In this document: positions 22,456 to 35,396 of the stretch, one piece after another
Position numbering within the stretch: the first letter of the stretch is position 1
Layout of the letters: each line of letters opens with the position of its first letter
From: Jaapia argillacea MUCL 33604
Lineage: Eukaryota > Basidiomycota > Agaricomycetes > Jaapiales > Jaapiaceae
Length of the DNA: 64,000 nt
Direction of reading: 5' to 3'
NCBI GenBank assembly: GCA_000697665.1
Contig: KL197709.1
Location: 2,479,599 to 2,543,598 of the forward strand
Notes under the pieces: generated by a model
What the model was told of the DNA's origin: nothing
Databases searched by the model: none
What the model saw: only the letters and a program-made list of their open reading frames with translations
Translations under genes and position numbers: made by a program

Positions 22456-24465
22456 TTAGTTTCTGCTCTTGTTCAACACATTCTCGAATCGCCCCAAACC
22501 GACGTCCAGGACATCCCTCCTCACGCAGAATGTAAATCTAAACCAACCCGGGACTGTATGATGGTAAGCACCACCTGGTCATCTCGCCATCAGCAATAAA
22601 CCATTCAACGGTGAAGAGGATGCATACCAGGCGCGACATAAAGACTTCCTTTCAAGAAAGAGCTAAATAAGTCCATCTCTTGAGCCTCTGGAGTCTCGAT
22701 CGCCTTGCCCTCGTCATCGAAGCTTCTCATGTACTTTCGGAGATCGACTGCAAAAAGGTGAGCAGGACATCAATATAAAGCCGACGATGATACGAACTGA
22801 AGATGAAATGGGCAGCTTGGGGCTGTACGATCGGTATATTGTGCTTCTCAAAGAACTTTTGGCAATAAACAAAAGTATTCGTCAAACGCTCTTGATTGGT
22901 CTTGACGAAGGAATCTAGCATCTCATCATCGTTGAGAATCGCAGACCAGAGAGTATCCTAGACATTATCAATTAGTGGCGGGAGTCAAAAATCTGGAGAT
23001 AACTCACAGCGGGAGAGGATATCTTCATCAGAATGGCTATGCCGCAGAAAGTCTTGCGGAGATCTGGGTTATGCTGGGTAACGAAAACCCCTCGAGGGAT
23101 GTCAGCATTGGGTAGGAGGAAGAAGTATCCCGCATACCGATTCGGAAACCATTGGCACACCAGTCCTTGCTCATGCCATACAAAACGTGAACCCGGGCGG
23201 GGTTGCATCCAGCCTCCTTCTTCACATCTATTGACAACATGGAGACAAAAGGAACTGGTTTCTCAAAATGGGTATTCTTGAACTGAGATAGGGCGTAAAT
23301 CTCGTCGGAGAGTAGGTGCAAATCATGCTTCTCGCAGAACCGACAGTATGCCAGAAGAGTTTCCTTGGGGTAGTTGAAGCCAAGCGGATTGTGCGGGTGG
23401 CAGACAATGACAGCGCGTGGGACTATGCCCTTGGCCTTGAGTTCCTGGATTGTAACCTCGAATGCCTCGAGTGTTTGTGGGCTGGTGGGGTCAACGTCAC
23501 CAGTATCCACCCCAACCAGGATTCCTTTGGAGCGAGCTGAGATGTCGTTATCAAAGCCATCTGAAAGTATGATCGCTGGTTAGAGGGCTACAAGTGTACA
23601 ATCACAAGAATCTATGACGTACTGTAGTATGGCTTCGCAATAAGTACCGCCTCGCCTTCGTCGCAGAGGAGTTGAGTGAGTTGATCAATCCTTGACTCGG
23701 GGTAAGACCTATCTTCTTGGGATCGTCGAAGTAAGAACCTACACTGCACTCAAACCGACACCAGTGACAATATGCTCTGGTAGGACAGGTGTCACGGGGT
23801 TGAAGTACTTCTCAAAGAGGCGACAGAGAGCCCCGAATATCCTGGTGGAGCCGGCAACGGAGTCGCCTATGCGCAAGAAGCCATCTAGTATCACACAAAC
23901 AATATACTCGCTGTCATGCTCAAACTAACCGTAGGTGAAGTCAATGTCGGTAAGGTTGAGATTGTAATCCAGAAACTAGCGCGACGGCATTAGTGCTGCA
24001 AGTGACAGACAGATGACGAGGGCTCACCTTCTTCATCTCTGCCTGCATCAACGTCTGGACAACTCGATCTTCTTGAGGGACGGTCAACTATGATTCAACA
24101 TAGGGCACACCCACATTCTCGGCCACGCCAAAGTTGATGATTCCATTCGGGTTGGTATCCGAATACTGATGCCATACGAGCTCAACAGATAGAGATAGGA
24201 TAGTCATAGATGAACCCACCTGGTCTGAGAAGAGTCGGCTCAGCCGATCGATTAGTGCTCCGAACTCTGAAGCCTGCTTTGCACGTTTGGAGAGATGAGG
24301 CGTCTTGAAAACGGGTCCATCGTTCAGATCCAGACTCGCCAGCACTGATACTGGGTCGACACCAGGGTCCATGATCAGGATATTTGCTGGAGGGGTGTTC
24401 GCCGGAGCCAGTTTTAAGAAAGCGCGATATGTATGACCGCGCACTGGCAAATCAGCCTGACTCAT
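22456..24465 (-). CDS. ACC-synthase-like PLP-dependent enzyme (class I aminotransferase fold)
   Basis: This is a fold-type I PLP enzyme of the 1-aminocyclopropane-1-carboxylate synthase-like group. Blocks in order: HLSKRAKQASEFG, NPNGIINFGVAEN, TDIDFTYGDSVAGSTRIFGA, PVTPVLPEHIVTGVG, EAVLIAKPYYSAFDNDISA, PRAVIVCHPHNPLGFNYPKE, LHLLSDEIYALSQF and the PLP-lysine block VLYGMSKDWCANGFRIG. Late exons give DEMLDSFVKTNQERLTNTFV, IPIVQPQAAHFIFVDLRKYM and a final exon with HHTVPGWFRFTFCVRRD, ending NVLNKSRN at 22456-22458. I count about eight introns. The start at 24465 (MSQADLPVRGHTYRAFLK) is uncertain; MDPGVDPVSV at about 24372 is an alternative. True ACC synthase activity cannot be read from sequence, since fungal members include alanine-type transaminases and enzymes of unknown substrate. 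Confidence 0.85.
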
Positions 24466-24985
24466 ACAGATGCATGTGGTGATGGATAGAGGGGATAAGT
24501 AATGCCCGCAGCTCCGGACATCACGGTATTTGCAGTACTGTACAGGGCTGCATCAGTGCGTACGGACATCGTATGAATGGGCTCTGGAGTCATGTCTGGT
24601 ACATGGGCTGAAACTGAATGTGGTGCCAGTGGGTCTGATGAACAAGAACCGAATGGAGCGGGATAAGCGTTGCATGTTCTCCTATTGCCACACAATAATC
24701 GCAGAGTTGCGCTCGGGCTTTCATGAGCCTCAGATTTCAACATAGAAGTGTAGCGGAGCTGCAGAGAAAAGTAACAGAAAAGTGTGCGGAGCAAAATAAG
24801 GTTCTCCAGGAATTTGCCAGGGTAACAGATCAGAATGACTGTACAGGAATGAGTCAGATGAGCATCCATGGGCGAAGAGACGACCATCCTTCGAAGCACA
24901 CGGTCAGGGAAATACGATCCGAAAAGACGTTGGAACTTTGGGAAGATAAGCCCAGTTTGAGTGGGTGTGGGCACGATACCGCGGG
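24466..24985. other. intergenic between ACC-synthase-like gene and VFA1
   Basis: About 520 bp hold the promoter side of the minus-strand PLP enzyme and the 3' side of VFA1. A long minus-strand ORF crosses it but its translation shows no domain, no bias and no neighbouring exons. I see no gene here. Confidence 0.5.
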
Positions 24986-25623
24986 TCAAGCACCCAGGAC
25001 TCGGTCGCGTGGTGCACCAGGTAGACGGGGTGCAAGCTCCTTGGCTTGAGATGCCTGTCGTCGCTTTCTGTGTTCTGCCAGCCGCATTGCAAAGATGTCA
25101 CGATGGAGTGTAAACTGCTGGTGAGTTGGTGTAGAGGATGGTGTGGGCGTGGAAGGCGTGGATGGGAATGAGCCAGGTGACTTGGGAGTTGTAGTGTCCT
25201 GCTTCTCGTCCTTTGCTTCCTTGTCCTTGCTATCCCCCTTATCGTCTCCCTCTTTGGCCTTTGCCTTTTCCTTCTCCTTCTCCTTCTTCTTCTTTTGACG
25301 CTCTTCCCAGTCCTCCTTCACCTTCGCTATCTCCTCCGCACTCAGGCCCATTTTCTTGGCTCCTCCGGCGCCTACTCCGTCGCTACTCTCTCCGATTGGA
25401 CTTGCGAAACCTGGATCTTTCAGGTGACCATCGCACGAGTAGATGAAATCGGTAGTATTGATAGTCGCAAGAACAGTTGTAGTCGGTTTATAACAGACCC
25501 AGCACGCTTTGGGTGTTCCTACAGTCTGAACTTGGCAAAGGGACCAATTCATAGGCAAAAAGCAAAAGTCACAGGACGATGGGAACCACGTACTCTCTTG
25601 TAGTATAGATTCGTGAATGACAT
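24986..25623 (-). CDS. VFA1: Vps4-associated protein 1 (Vfa1)
   Basis: Vfa1 binds the AAA-ATPase Vps4 and stimulates its ATPase in endosomal ESCRT-III disassembly. Exon 1 gives MSFTNLYYKR, and splicing at a GTACGT donor joins it to TVGTPKACWVCYKPTTTVLA and TDFIYSCDGHLKDPGFASPI. This is the family's N-terminal zinc-ribbon-like block with the CWVCYKPTT signature and a second C...H pair (SCDGHL). The middle is a highly charged coiled coil (AKVKEDWEERQKKKKEKEKE), followed by a Thr/Pro/Ser-rich linker. The C-terminus, HQQFTLHRDIFAMRLAEHRK, is the expected Vps4-binding helix region. The length of about 190 residues fits. It diverges from SFA1. Confidence 0.85.
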
Positions 25624-25855
25624 CGTTGTGGATAAACGGTCAACAGAACAACCCTTGTGTGGCTTGGTAAGGGCCCTTTCGCAGATTAGCAAGCTATCAG
25701 ATGGTGGAAGTCAGAAGGAAAAGCTGTCACGGGTACCCGAGCGCTGAAATCCTACCGTCATTATCTATCTCTTTATCCGGGATGCCGATCCACTTCCGAT
25801 GGGAGTTGTGGAACTATAATAACAGGCCAATCCTCTCAGCGATGGGTCCGAGTGA

Positions 25856-27656
<1,801 letters not shown>

Positions 27657-27833
27657 ATGAAATGGGGAATGTACGAGCAGCGAAGTAGATCCGTGTCCTG
27701 TATCATCAGACCTGTATGATATGGCTGAAGGTCATCGAAAGGTTCTTGTAAATCAGGCTTCACATTGACTTGTCGTCTATCATCAACCTCCAAATAATAT
27801 CCAAGATCCTCCAAAATAACAAGTCACTCATCA

Positions 27834-29539
27834 TTATACACCTCGATCGATCAATCTCCGCTCCTTCTTCTTACCAACAACAGCATACCACAACCCAAGA
27901 AGGGCTTTATTAACCTCCCCTCTCCTGACCCCAGTCCGTTTCCAAATCGCTCTCACAAGTGCAAGAACAGCCAAAATGAAACTGATATCTAAGAAAAGCC
28001 GTCTTATAACAATATATCCCGGCGAACGATTTTCGGTGTAAATCAGAAAGTCCGTAAGTTGTCGCATTGATGTGGTAACCTGTGAGAGAGGGCGAAGAAC
28101 GATTGACCACATTCCCATGTCGTCGATGTTCCAACCACTATGGAGGAGGCCTTCCAGGTGGCCAGACGGACTACCGTGCCGAGAATGGGTCCGTGTGGTC
28201 ATGGAGTGTGTCGATTGCCCGGGGTGGGCAGCAGCGGCTTCCAAAGATTCCAAACGCTCTGTTAACGCGGCCAAATGAGCCTGTACGCTCTCGATTGCAC
28301 GTTCTAGCGAGATACGAGATGCCGATCGAGGAGGAACGTTGTATGGCCGGTACTGTGATGTTGGAGGCCTGTACGATTGGGGTGGTGGATAGGTAGAATT
28401 GGGGGGAGATTGTGAGAAATGACTCGGAAAAGTCGAAGGTTGGCGGTAGGTGGAAGGAAGGGATGGAGTAGCCGACGGGCCCTCAAATGCGGATGGGGTT
28501 TCGAAACCAGGGAGGGGTTGTGTACCAGGGATAGCTATAGGAGCTACAAGGCCTGGAGGCGGAGACAGGGCTGCTAAAGACCCTGCCATAGGGGTTCGAT
28601 ATCGGTTGGATGATACTGACGACTGCGGTCTATGTGATTGCGGCGGGCCATGTTCGTAGATAGAGGGAACGGGTGGCACTTGATCTTCATCCTCAGTATC
28701 CTCTTCTGAGGTGGTGTCGTCGTGGATTTGTTGCTGCTGCGCAAGTCGCGCTTGCAGACTGGCTTGACTATGTTGGGCGTTATTTGATGAACGAGGTCGA
28801 GGGTATCGGGATGAAGAAGGGGCGTCGTCTGATGTGTCAGAGGCAGATGTTGATGACCTAGGCGTCCTTGACATCGAACCTGAAAAAAACAAGTCTTTGG
28901 TACAAAAGGTAGATTGAAGGAGAATATATACGCACGACTCCTGACTAGGTTTGAAGGGTCACCTCCGTATGACTCCAGTTCTTGAACAAGGTCTCGTGCA
29001 ACTGTTTTATCAGAATATCTCCGTAGGACCTATCACTAGGTCAATGGCTGCAGGATAAGATTGGGTGAATCGACACACCTTCAGCAACGCGTCTACGTAA
29101 AGCCACTTGGCCTCATACGAGTCAAGGTCTTTGTGTTTTGCCCACGCATCCCTGTCAAATGCGCATAGCTTTAGTACGTGATCCAGTGTGGCAATTACAG
29201 CAAAGCCGACGGACCATTTTGCTCTCCCCAGCATGTCCCAGATACCTGGGCGAGGAGATTTGACATTCCCGACGGTGGCTACGTGGATTCGGTCACAGCA
29301 ATGTCAGTCTCAGTCTATGAATGGATCAGAATAGTGGCACAGGCAATGCACCTTGTTTATACAAACTATCATAATTCGGACGGTCAAAAACCAGCTCCAC
29401 AGCAAACGAAGACCTCCTCTCACCTATACATAGTCAGCTTCTCTTCATATCCCGTCTGTATGGGACCGTTCTTTGGCAGGCCCTGGATGATCTCCACCGC
29501 TCGGTCGAATTGGGCGTCAATGAGTTCCCTCGAGTCCAT
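27834..29539 (-). CDS. acyl-CoA-binding protein with C-terminal membrane anchor (ACBD5/Atg37-like)
   Basis: The N-terminal part is a complete acyl-CoA-binding domain: MDSRELIDAQFDRAVEIIQG, LPKNGPIQTGYEEKLTMYSL, YKQATVGNVKSPRPGIWDML, GRAKWDAWAKHKDLDSYEAK and WLYVDALLKVLRRYSDKT (spliced). The YKQATVG and KWDAW blocks carry the acyl-CoA-contacting Tyr and Lys. A disordered Ser/Pro/Gln-rich region of about 200 residues follows, then a short coiled coil (ISLERAIESVQAHLAALTER) and a hydrophobic segment near the end (LFLDISFILAVLALVRAIW) before a basic tail. An N-terminal ACBP plus a C-terminal anchor is the layout of peroxisomal ACBD5/Atg37, which acts in pexophagy and very-long-chain acyl-CoA handling; the location is inferred. 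The start at 29539 matches usual family starts; the frame stays open upstream to 29710. Confidence 0.85.
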
Positions 29540-29810
29540 TGTAGCTCCAGAATGTCCGAGGGTGTTTTTAGAAAGACTCGGTATGGGGGAGATGGAAAGC
29601 AAGGCGGACACGACGTCGAGTTGACAACCCGCAGGAGAGTCAAATGTCACCCGAAATTCGGGAGTCGGGAGCACACGAGCCGTCCCCAAAATGGATGTTC
29701 TCACGGACATAAAGGCGGACTTAGGCTGAAAGTGTTCAGAAACTCAGACAAAATCCAACAGTTTTCTGAACGAGGATATTATGGAGCACAGAATACATGT
29801 AAAAGGATAG

Positions 29811-30285
29811 CTATGAGGGGACGCGAGGTTTTGACGAATCACTACGCTTCCTGGGTCGTTTCGCTGGAGTGACGGGTGTCGGTACTACGATAGGTGTCTT
29901 CGAACGCCCGAACTGCCAATAATATTTCAAAGCTCCGCGTATTCTCTCTGGACGTTCGCTGATACGTTGACCTAGCATCGAGAGATATGTATCAAGATAA
30001 CCGACCGAATATAGAGGGAATAAACTCACCTTTCCAATAAAGAATACCCCATGCTCTGCCATGACCTCCATCGCCCTTGAAATTGGCCTTGGTCACTTCC
30101 CAATAGCTATCCTCGATACCCTTCTCCCCCCATCGAATCTGATGTACCCTTTTCCCTGCGGGATTCAAGGGTGCCCGTGATAGGACATCGTAAAGAGTGG
30201 ATGGTTTATTGGACAGGACGCGAGGAAGAGGTTTTGGGAGAAGTTGTTGAAGGGCGCGGGCGATATGGATAGGGCTCTTGGACAT
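29811..30285 (-). CDS. mitochondrial small-subunit ribosomal protein, mS34-like
   Basis: This is a two-exon gene. Exon 1 encodes MSKSPIHIARALQQLLPKPL, STLYDVLSRAPLNPAGKRVH, QIRWGEKGIEDSYWEVTKAN and GHGRAWGILYWKG. Exon 2 gives QRISERPERIRGALKYYWQF and a very basic tail ending SDSSKPRVPS. The LYDVLSRAPLNPAGKRVHQIRW block with downstream YW and GRAWGI motifs fits the MRP-S34 family of the mitochondrial small subunit. The N-terminus has no acidic residues and could serve for import. The length of about 140 residues is reasonable. It diverges from the GatC-like gene over about 155 bp, so two mitochondrial translation genes share a promoter region. The family call is from memory of the conserved block and is moderately sure. 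Confidence 0.65.
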
Positions 30286-30440
30286 GATGAAGGAAGGCGC
30301 CCTGCACCTGGTGGCGAGGTCTTGCAGAGACTTCGGTTTTGGTGGTTCGGAAGAGCAACAAATATTTTGTGACCGTGACGGATGTCACTTGGCCCTCTCC
30401 TGCCACTGCCAACTCGAGTCCCTAAAGTCTACACATTGAA

Positions 30441-31001
30441 ATGTCTTTGGCGAGGACTTGCCTTGACCTAACACAAAGGCGACTGCATTTTTGTCGGATA
30501 CCTTCTCATCATCCCTTCCTGACACAATTTACCGCGGTACGCTTCAAGTCAAGTTCTACTCCGGAACATGTCTCCCAGTCGGAGGTCGACGATTGTGGGA
30601 TCCCACTCCACCCCACCTGGTCAGTACACGACCTAATATCCTCCTACCCCAAGCCGTCGCTCCAACCATCCACCCTCAAGAAACTCCACCAACTTTCCGC
30701 TCTCATAACCCCCGAGGAAGGTTCTCCAGAGCATCAAAAACTTACCGAGGAGATGGAGGACCTTATCAAACTTGTAGAGGCCGTAAAGTTGGTGGATACG
30801 GAGAAACTGGGACAGTCTTCGGAGGGTAATGAGGGGTGGTCTGTTCCGGATGGTAGAATTTGGGCTGAGGGGACAGGGATAGAGCTTGATCGGGTTAGTC
30901 GGGATGAAGGTGATGGCGTTTCGGGTCAGGCTTTATTGAAGCATGCGGCAAAGTCTGGAGATGGGATGTATGTCGTCGAGGCAGACAGGAGAACAAACTG
31001 A
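30441..31001 (+). CDS. mitochondrial glutamyl-tRNA(Gln) amidotransferase subunit, GatC/GatF-type
   Basis: This is an intronless gene of 186 codons. The N-terminus MSLARTCLDLTQRRLHFCRI is a clear mitochondrial presequence (Arg-rich, no acids). The core STLKKLHQLSALITPEEGSP and LTEEMEDLIKLVEAVKLVDT matches the GatC fold: a first helix with LHQLSAL, then the EEM..LIKLVEAVK..DT helix that wraps the GatA amidase. GatC-type subunits stabilise the GatCAB complex, which converts mis-charged Glu-tRNA(Gln) to Gln-tRNA(Gln) in mitochondria. The C-terminus (DGRIWAEGTGIELDRVSRDE, LLKHAAKSGDGMYVVEADRR) is the extended tail seen in fungal versions. Neighbouring mS34 is also mitochondrial translation. GatC versus fungal GatF cannot be decided here. 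Confidence 0.75.
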   Translation: MSLARTCLDLTQRRLHFCRIPSHHPFLTQFTAVRFKSSSTPEHVSQSEVDDCGIPLHPTWSVHDLISSYPKPSLQPSTLKKLHQLSALITPEEGSPEHQKLTEEMEDLIKLVEAVKLVDTEKLGQSSEGNEGWSVPDGRIWAEGTGIELDRVSRDEGDGVSGQALLKHAAKSGDGMYVVEADRRTN

Positions 31002-31279
31002 ACGGGCGGGAGGTGTTCGCAATTCTTGGGCGATGGTCCCAGTCTTCGTATTTCCGTTGCTGAGCGGATGCCGCTACCATGGCACAAGACCTTTCGCTTT
31101 CAGAATACCCGTATAACAAGATACGAGATGCGGATATCGTCGCTGGTCTTTGACGCGGCTGGTCCGAGCACTTCGAAGGCAGATAGATCATCACAAGAAA
31201 TACAATATAAAGTAGAGAGGCGAGTGGGAGTATATACGAAGATAGGGCACCAAGCGAGATAGTTGAACAATATTAGTTT

Positions 31280-32041
31280 TCAGAGAGAACCATGCCCTCC
31301 CGTCGAACCGAACCCTCCCGCTCCTCGAGTCGTCGTATCCAAATCCTGTCAAGACTCGTATCAGTATCATAGCTCCGATTGTTTAGGTTGAACTCAACTC
31401 ACCCCAACTTCTAGAACTTCGGCAGACACGATCTTCTCCAGGATGAGCTGTGCTATCCGGTCACCTTCCTCCACTGATAGAAAGTGATGACGTTAGTGAG
31501 GAAAGAATCGAGTGGCAGAAACACCTCACCATGGAATTCTTTGTCAGAAAGGTTGAAAAGGAGGACGAAAACAACGCCACGGTAATCAGCGTCAATCACG
31601 CCGGCTCCAGTATCAATCATGAACTTGGAGGCTGTAGAGATCTTTGAGTACTGGATATGTAAGCTATAAACAGGAGATGGAACGAACCAAGGCCACTACG
31701 CGGTGCAACGCGTCCATACGTCCCAGCTGGCACGGCTATTGATAGCTGGGTGTCCACTAGTGCCTTACCATGTGCAGGGATCACTTTGCTCTCAGCACTG
31801 AAAAGGTAGAGGCGTATCGGAATCACGTCGAAGCATTTTTCGCGTCGATAAACGCGTACCTGTAAAGGTCATAACCAGCGGCCAACGGAGAGCCCCTTGT
31901 GGGGAGCTTCGCCTTCTCAGAAAGACGCTTGATGAGGAGGTTGAATATTGGTGGCCTGTCTACTTTGGCGTCGACATTCCGGGAGAGTTCAAGAGACAGT
32001 CTGCGTTTCTTGGTGGGACTAGGGGACGTAGGGTAGATCAT
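31280..32041 (-). CDS. DUT1: dUTP diphosphatase (dUTPase)
   Basis: This trimeric dUTPase hydrolyses dUTP to dUMP, keeping uracil out of DNA and supplying dTMP synthesis. From the preferred start (32041) it begins [20 protein letters not shown], then [20 protein letters not shown] and motif 1, AAGYDLYR, split by an intron before [20 protein letters not shown]. Motif 2 ([11 protein letters not shown]) and motif 3 ([20 protein letters not shown]) with the catalytic Asp are intact. Motif 4 is [12 protein letters not shown], and motif 5 is in the last exon, [15 protein letters not shown]. The KKRR run after the start could act as a nuclear signal. The frame stays open upstream to an ATG at 32131, which would add about 30 residues ([20 protein letters not shown]...) resembling a mitochondrial presequence. 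It diverges from the next gene. Confidence 0.94.
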
Positions 32042-32239
32042 GGTGAAACAGATCAACGAAAGTGGTGTGACCCAAAATGGTAACGCGACGCGACGCGACT
32101 TAATACTTATGATCGGAGTTTGAAACCGCATGACTTGAGTCGCCGTGGCTGCCGACTCCGACCCTAGTTATTCTACTTTCCCTTCTCCCTTCTACCAAGT
32201 CTCAGCGACAGTTTGCAGCTTGAAGCTGTACCCTGGGTC

Positions 32240-34540
32240 ATGTCGCTGAGGTTGACGGGGGAGCAGCTCCCCCTTACTAGTTTCCTATCAGGTTCTCGGA
32301 GAAATACCAAGGAGAACACGCCAATCCGGGGCCGCAACAAGCGAAGGCGGGATGATGACGAGGGCGTTGAGGGTGAACTACCAAGCAAGAAGGGCAAAGG
32401 GAAGACTAGACCGCCTCTTGCGGAGACGGTAGCACCCAACGTGACGAAGAAGAGGAAGCAGGATACCCCTCAAGTGAATTCTGTCAAGGATCTTTTGGTA
32501 GCGTCCTCCAGCAAACGAACGAACACGGCTCATTCGACCTCTATTCGACCGGGGCCCCTTCGTGTAGTACCTGCGGAACCGACCCCATCCGGCCCAGTCG
32601 AACCTGATGTGATCGACCTCACTGCCCTGTCGAGCAGCGACATCGAATTTGAGCCGGTTTCCACCTCTCGGGCTCCCTTGACGATCGCCCGTCAGTTGAG
32701 GGCGCCTTTGGTAGGCGGAGCATTCCCTACTCCCCCGCCTACTGTCCCTCCGCTCCAGAAGCACCCCTCACGCCCTGAACTTTCGTCTCCTCCCAAATCG
32801 CCACCTAACCGCCCAAGAACCAATCTGGTTCGCAGAGTGGTGAGACCACCGGCAGTGATTCTACCCACCCCCCAAAGTCCCGTCCGTCGTCGCGGAGGAG
32901 CAGCTCGACCTTCTCACCTTGGGAAGCTCACTTTCGGTCCGCGTACACCGACTAAATCGCCGTCGCGTTCGACACCACGGAAAGGCAGGACAGGTCAACG
33001 TAGTTCACCGGCGGTGCCTGGGACGCCAACCCCTGCACGCTACCGGCTTGCTGTTCGGTCCTCTTCGCCAATTGATATGCTCAAAGCACCGGATTTCGGG
33101 TCACCATCTCGCGAGGTTGTGGCACCCTCCGACGCTGGGGAGATCGATGTGATAATCCCGGGTGACGACGTAGATCCGTTTGTTGTCCCATCATCACAAG
33201 CAATCGTTCCATCATCGCAGACATTCGAGATGCTCTGCCCGCCTCCGAGTTCTGGGCTGCATCATGACTCTTCTGCACTCGAACGCCCCGTCCTAGCATC
33301 TTTTTCAACCTTTGCCCTGGTTATGGAACTCCCTTCTAGTGCAGAGTTTGTTCCCTCGTCTCAGACACAGGAACTCCTAATGCCTACGATGTCTCCTCCC
33401 GCTGGGAAATCCGTTTCGATACCCCTGCGTAATTCGTCACCCAACCGGATGCCCCTAACTGCTAAGGAAACGCTGAGGGCGGAGTTCTCACATCTGCCTC
33501 CTCCCCGACGCCCCTTAACCTTGATGGGACCACCATCCCTCAGTGAGTATCGATGCTGCATGATCGTCCTTGCGGTGTATAGTCCAAAACTTATGCATTT
33601 CGATTTTCATGTAGTCATCACAAGTAGCGAAATCATTCCAAGCTCTCAGAGTCAGACAGAGAAGGAGCTTGTAGTTCAGCCACCCTTGCCCCAGAATAAC
33701 CCTAGCCAGCATGTGAATCCGACGGCAGCCACGCAAGGGTCGTTCACGCAGTAAGTTTTGAGAACTTTTCTTGGGAATTACTAAATGGTATTATTCAGGG
33801 TATCCTCCTGCGTACCGTCTCAACCATCGACACCTCTTGCGGTACCTTTGACCAAGCCTCCCCCGCTGAAAGTCGTCCGCGGGTCGCCTTCAGTTCACAC
33901 TCCACCTACGCATACGTCTAGTCAATCACTCACTCAGATGTTCACGTCACCTCCACGGATTACCTCGTCTTATAGGGATGCCCACTCGAAGCTTGGACCC
34001 AGCTCGAATCTACCGACTCCTTTGCGGGCGTTCAGGGATATGTTTGACTCGGAACCTAGTTGGATGGCTTCGTCCCAGCCGGCTCCAGGCGGGAGACAGG
34101 AGGATTCTGCGAATGGGGCCAGCAAGATTCCAAGTCTTCAAAAGAGACCGGCTGAGGATGATGACTCTTGTACCGAGCCAGAGTCGGACGATGTCATGGC
34201 TGCACCATTGGCGGTGGCGGCGGCAAGGACAACTGTCATCACCACCGCTTTCGCCCAGGAATCCGTGAAGAGATCGTTGCAACACTCTCCCACACTTTTG
34301 GGTGCGGAATCCCAAGCAGGATACTCCTTGCCCTCTGCATCACAAGACTTCGGCGATGGCTCTTCATTCTATCGAGGAGCAACACCCCTAACCCTCCCCT
34401 CGGAATCCATGTATGGTTCCCATGCGCCAATTCGACCACGTCTCAGCTTCCGTTCTTTCCCTTCTGTCGCCAAGGACTTTCGAGATATGTTCGAAGGTGA
34501 CGGGAGTTTCCCTGATGATTTCCCAGAGTCGTTGAGGTAA
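32240..34540 (+). CDS. disordered nuclear-type protein with SQ/TQ cluster and SUMO-interaction-like motif
   Basis: I do not recognise a domain. The protein (about 700 residues, start MSLRLTGEQLPLTSFLSGSR; an in-frame ATG at 32213 also exists) is basic near the N-terminus (RGRNKRRRDDDEG, KKGKGKTRPP), with nuclear-localisation-like runs. At about residues 115-135 it has PDVIDLTALSSSDIEFEP, a hydrophobic core plus acidic stretch like a SUMO-interaction motif. From about residue 310 on there are four [VI]PSSQ motifs (VVPSSQAIVPSSQTF, FVPSSQTQE, EIIPSSQSQTEKE) and further SQ/TQ pairs. Two copies of the pentapeptide FRDMF sit near the C-terminus (LRAFRDMFDSEPSW; AKDFRDMFEGDG), which ends PDDFPESLR. 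Two introns (about 33542-33614 and 33752-33799) keep the frame. The motif mix suggests a DNA-damage or replication scaffold, but that is inference. Confidence 0.7.
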
Positions 34541-35396
34541 TCAATCGTCGTTCTGAATTCGGTGTTGTTGTCGTTCATTCGAAATTGATTGATTTTTATG
34601 GATTTACTACATTGGTTGGCTGGTACTCATGTATCCAGTCGTACTGCTTTATCTGGTGAGTTGAATCTCGCCGTGATACCCGTCTGCTCTCCGTGTTACA
34701 CGTTACACGTTACATGTCACATCCAATGTCGCTCCCGCGCCGCGTTTGTTTCCAAGGCCCACACAGGCCAAGCTGCTGGGGCTCCCATTCCCGTTGTCTA
34801 CCTGACCCTGTCCCGTGCCCTTTGTGACCGAATCTTCTCTCTGGTTTGGGTACTTTTTTTATTTTTACCTTTCACCATGGATGTTGCGAGGTATGTAATC
34901 TGTGATAACTAGGCGAACTTCTGGATCCTCGGGGTTCAAGGCCCTGCAATGGGTTATCATCGGTGACCACAAGGGTCAACCGTATGTCTCCGAGAAACCC
35001 GGATGGGGACAATTTGTAGGCGATCCCCACTCACATCATTCACCTCTACTTCTTTGCACGGCAAATAGCCATCTCCCCCCTTTCCGATGCTCAAGTATGC
35101 TTGTTACCGACCCTTCTTCTCCACGTTTGGTCCCATATCGGAGCTTGTCCCCACCCTAGCCTTCCTGGGTGTTCGAGACTCTACCTATTCGTCCTCGGTA
35201 TTTTTCAACACCTTCACCCTGAGTTCCAACCATCGCTTGCGCCGGGATCGGCATAATTGTCTTGGCGTGCCTCCCCTCACCCACCATTCGGGAGTCTCCA
35301 TATCAGCTTGCATTCTCTGCGAATCATGGGTTGTTATTTCTTATATTTGGGGTTCATTTCTTTGCCGGTGTGCGACATTCAAACTACACCCCTGCC
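34541..35396. other. intergenic upstream of the P450 array
   Basis: About 855 bp. A short tandem word GTTACAC/GTTACAC/GTTACATG occurs at about 34692-34716. Several overlapping short ORFs show no domain. It probably holds the 3' side of the previous gene and the promoter of P450-1. Confidence 0.5.

Noticed and set aside
24462-24989. 175-codon minus-strand ORF between the ACC-synthase-like gene and VFA1
   Set aside because: No family resemblance, no neighbouring exons, and a composition like non-coding sequence.
34692-34716. Short tandem GTTACAC words
   Set aside because: Only three imperfect units; too short to call a regulatory array.
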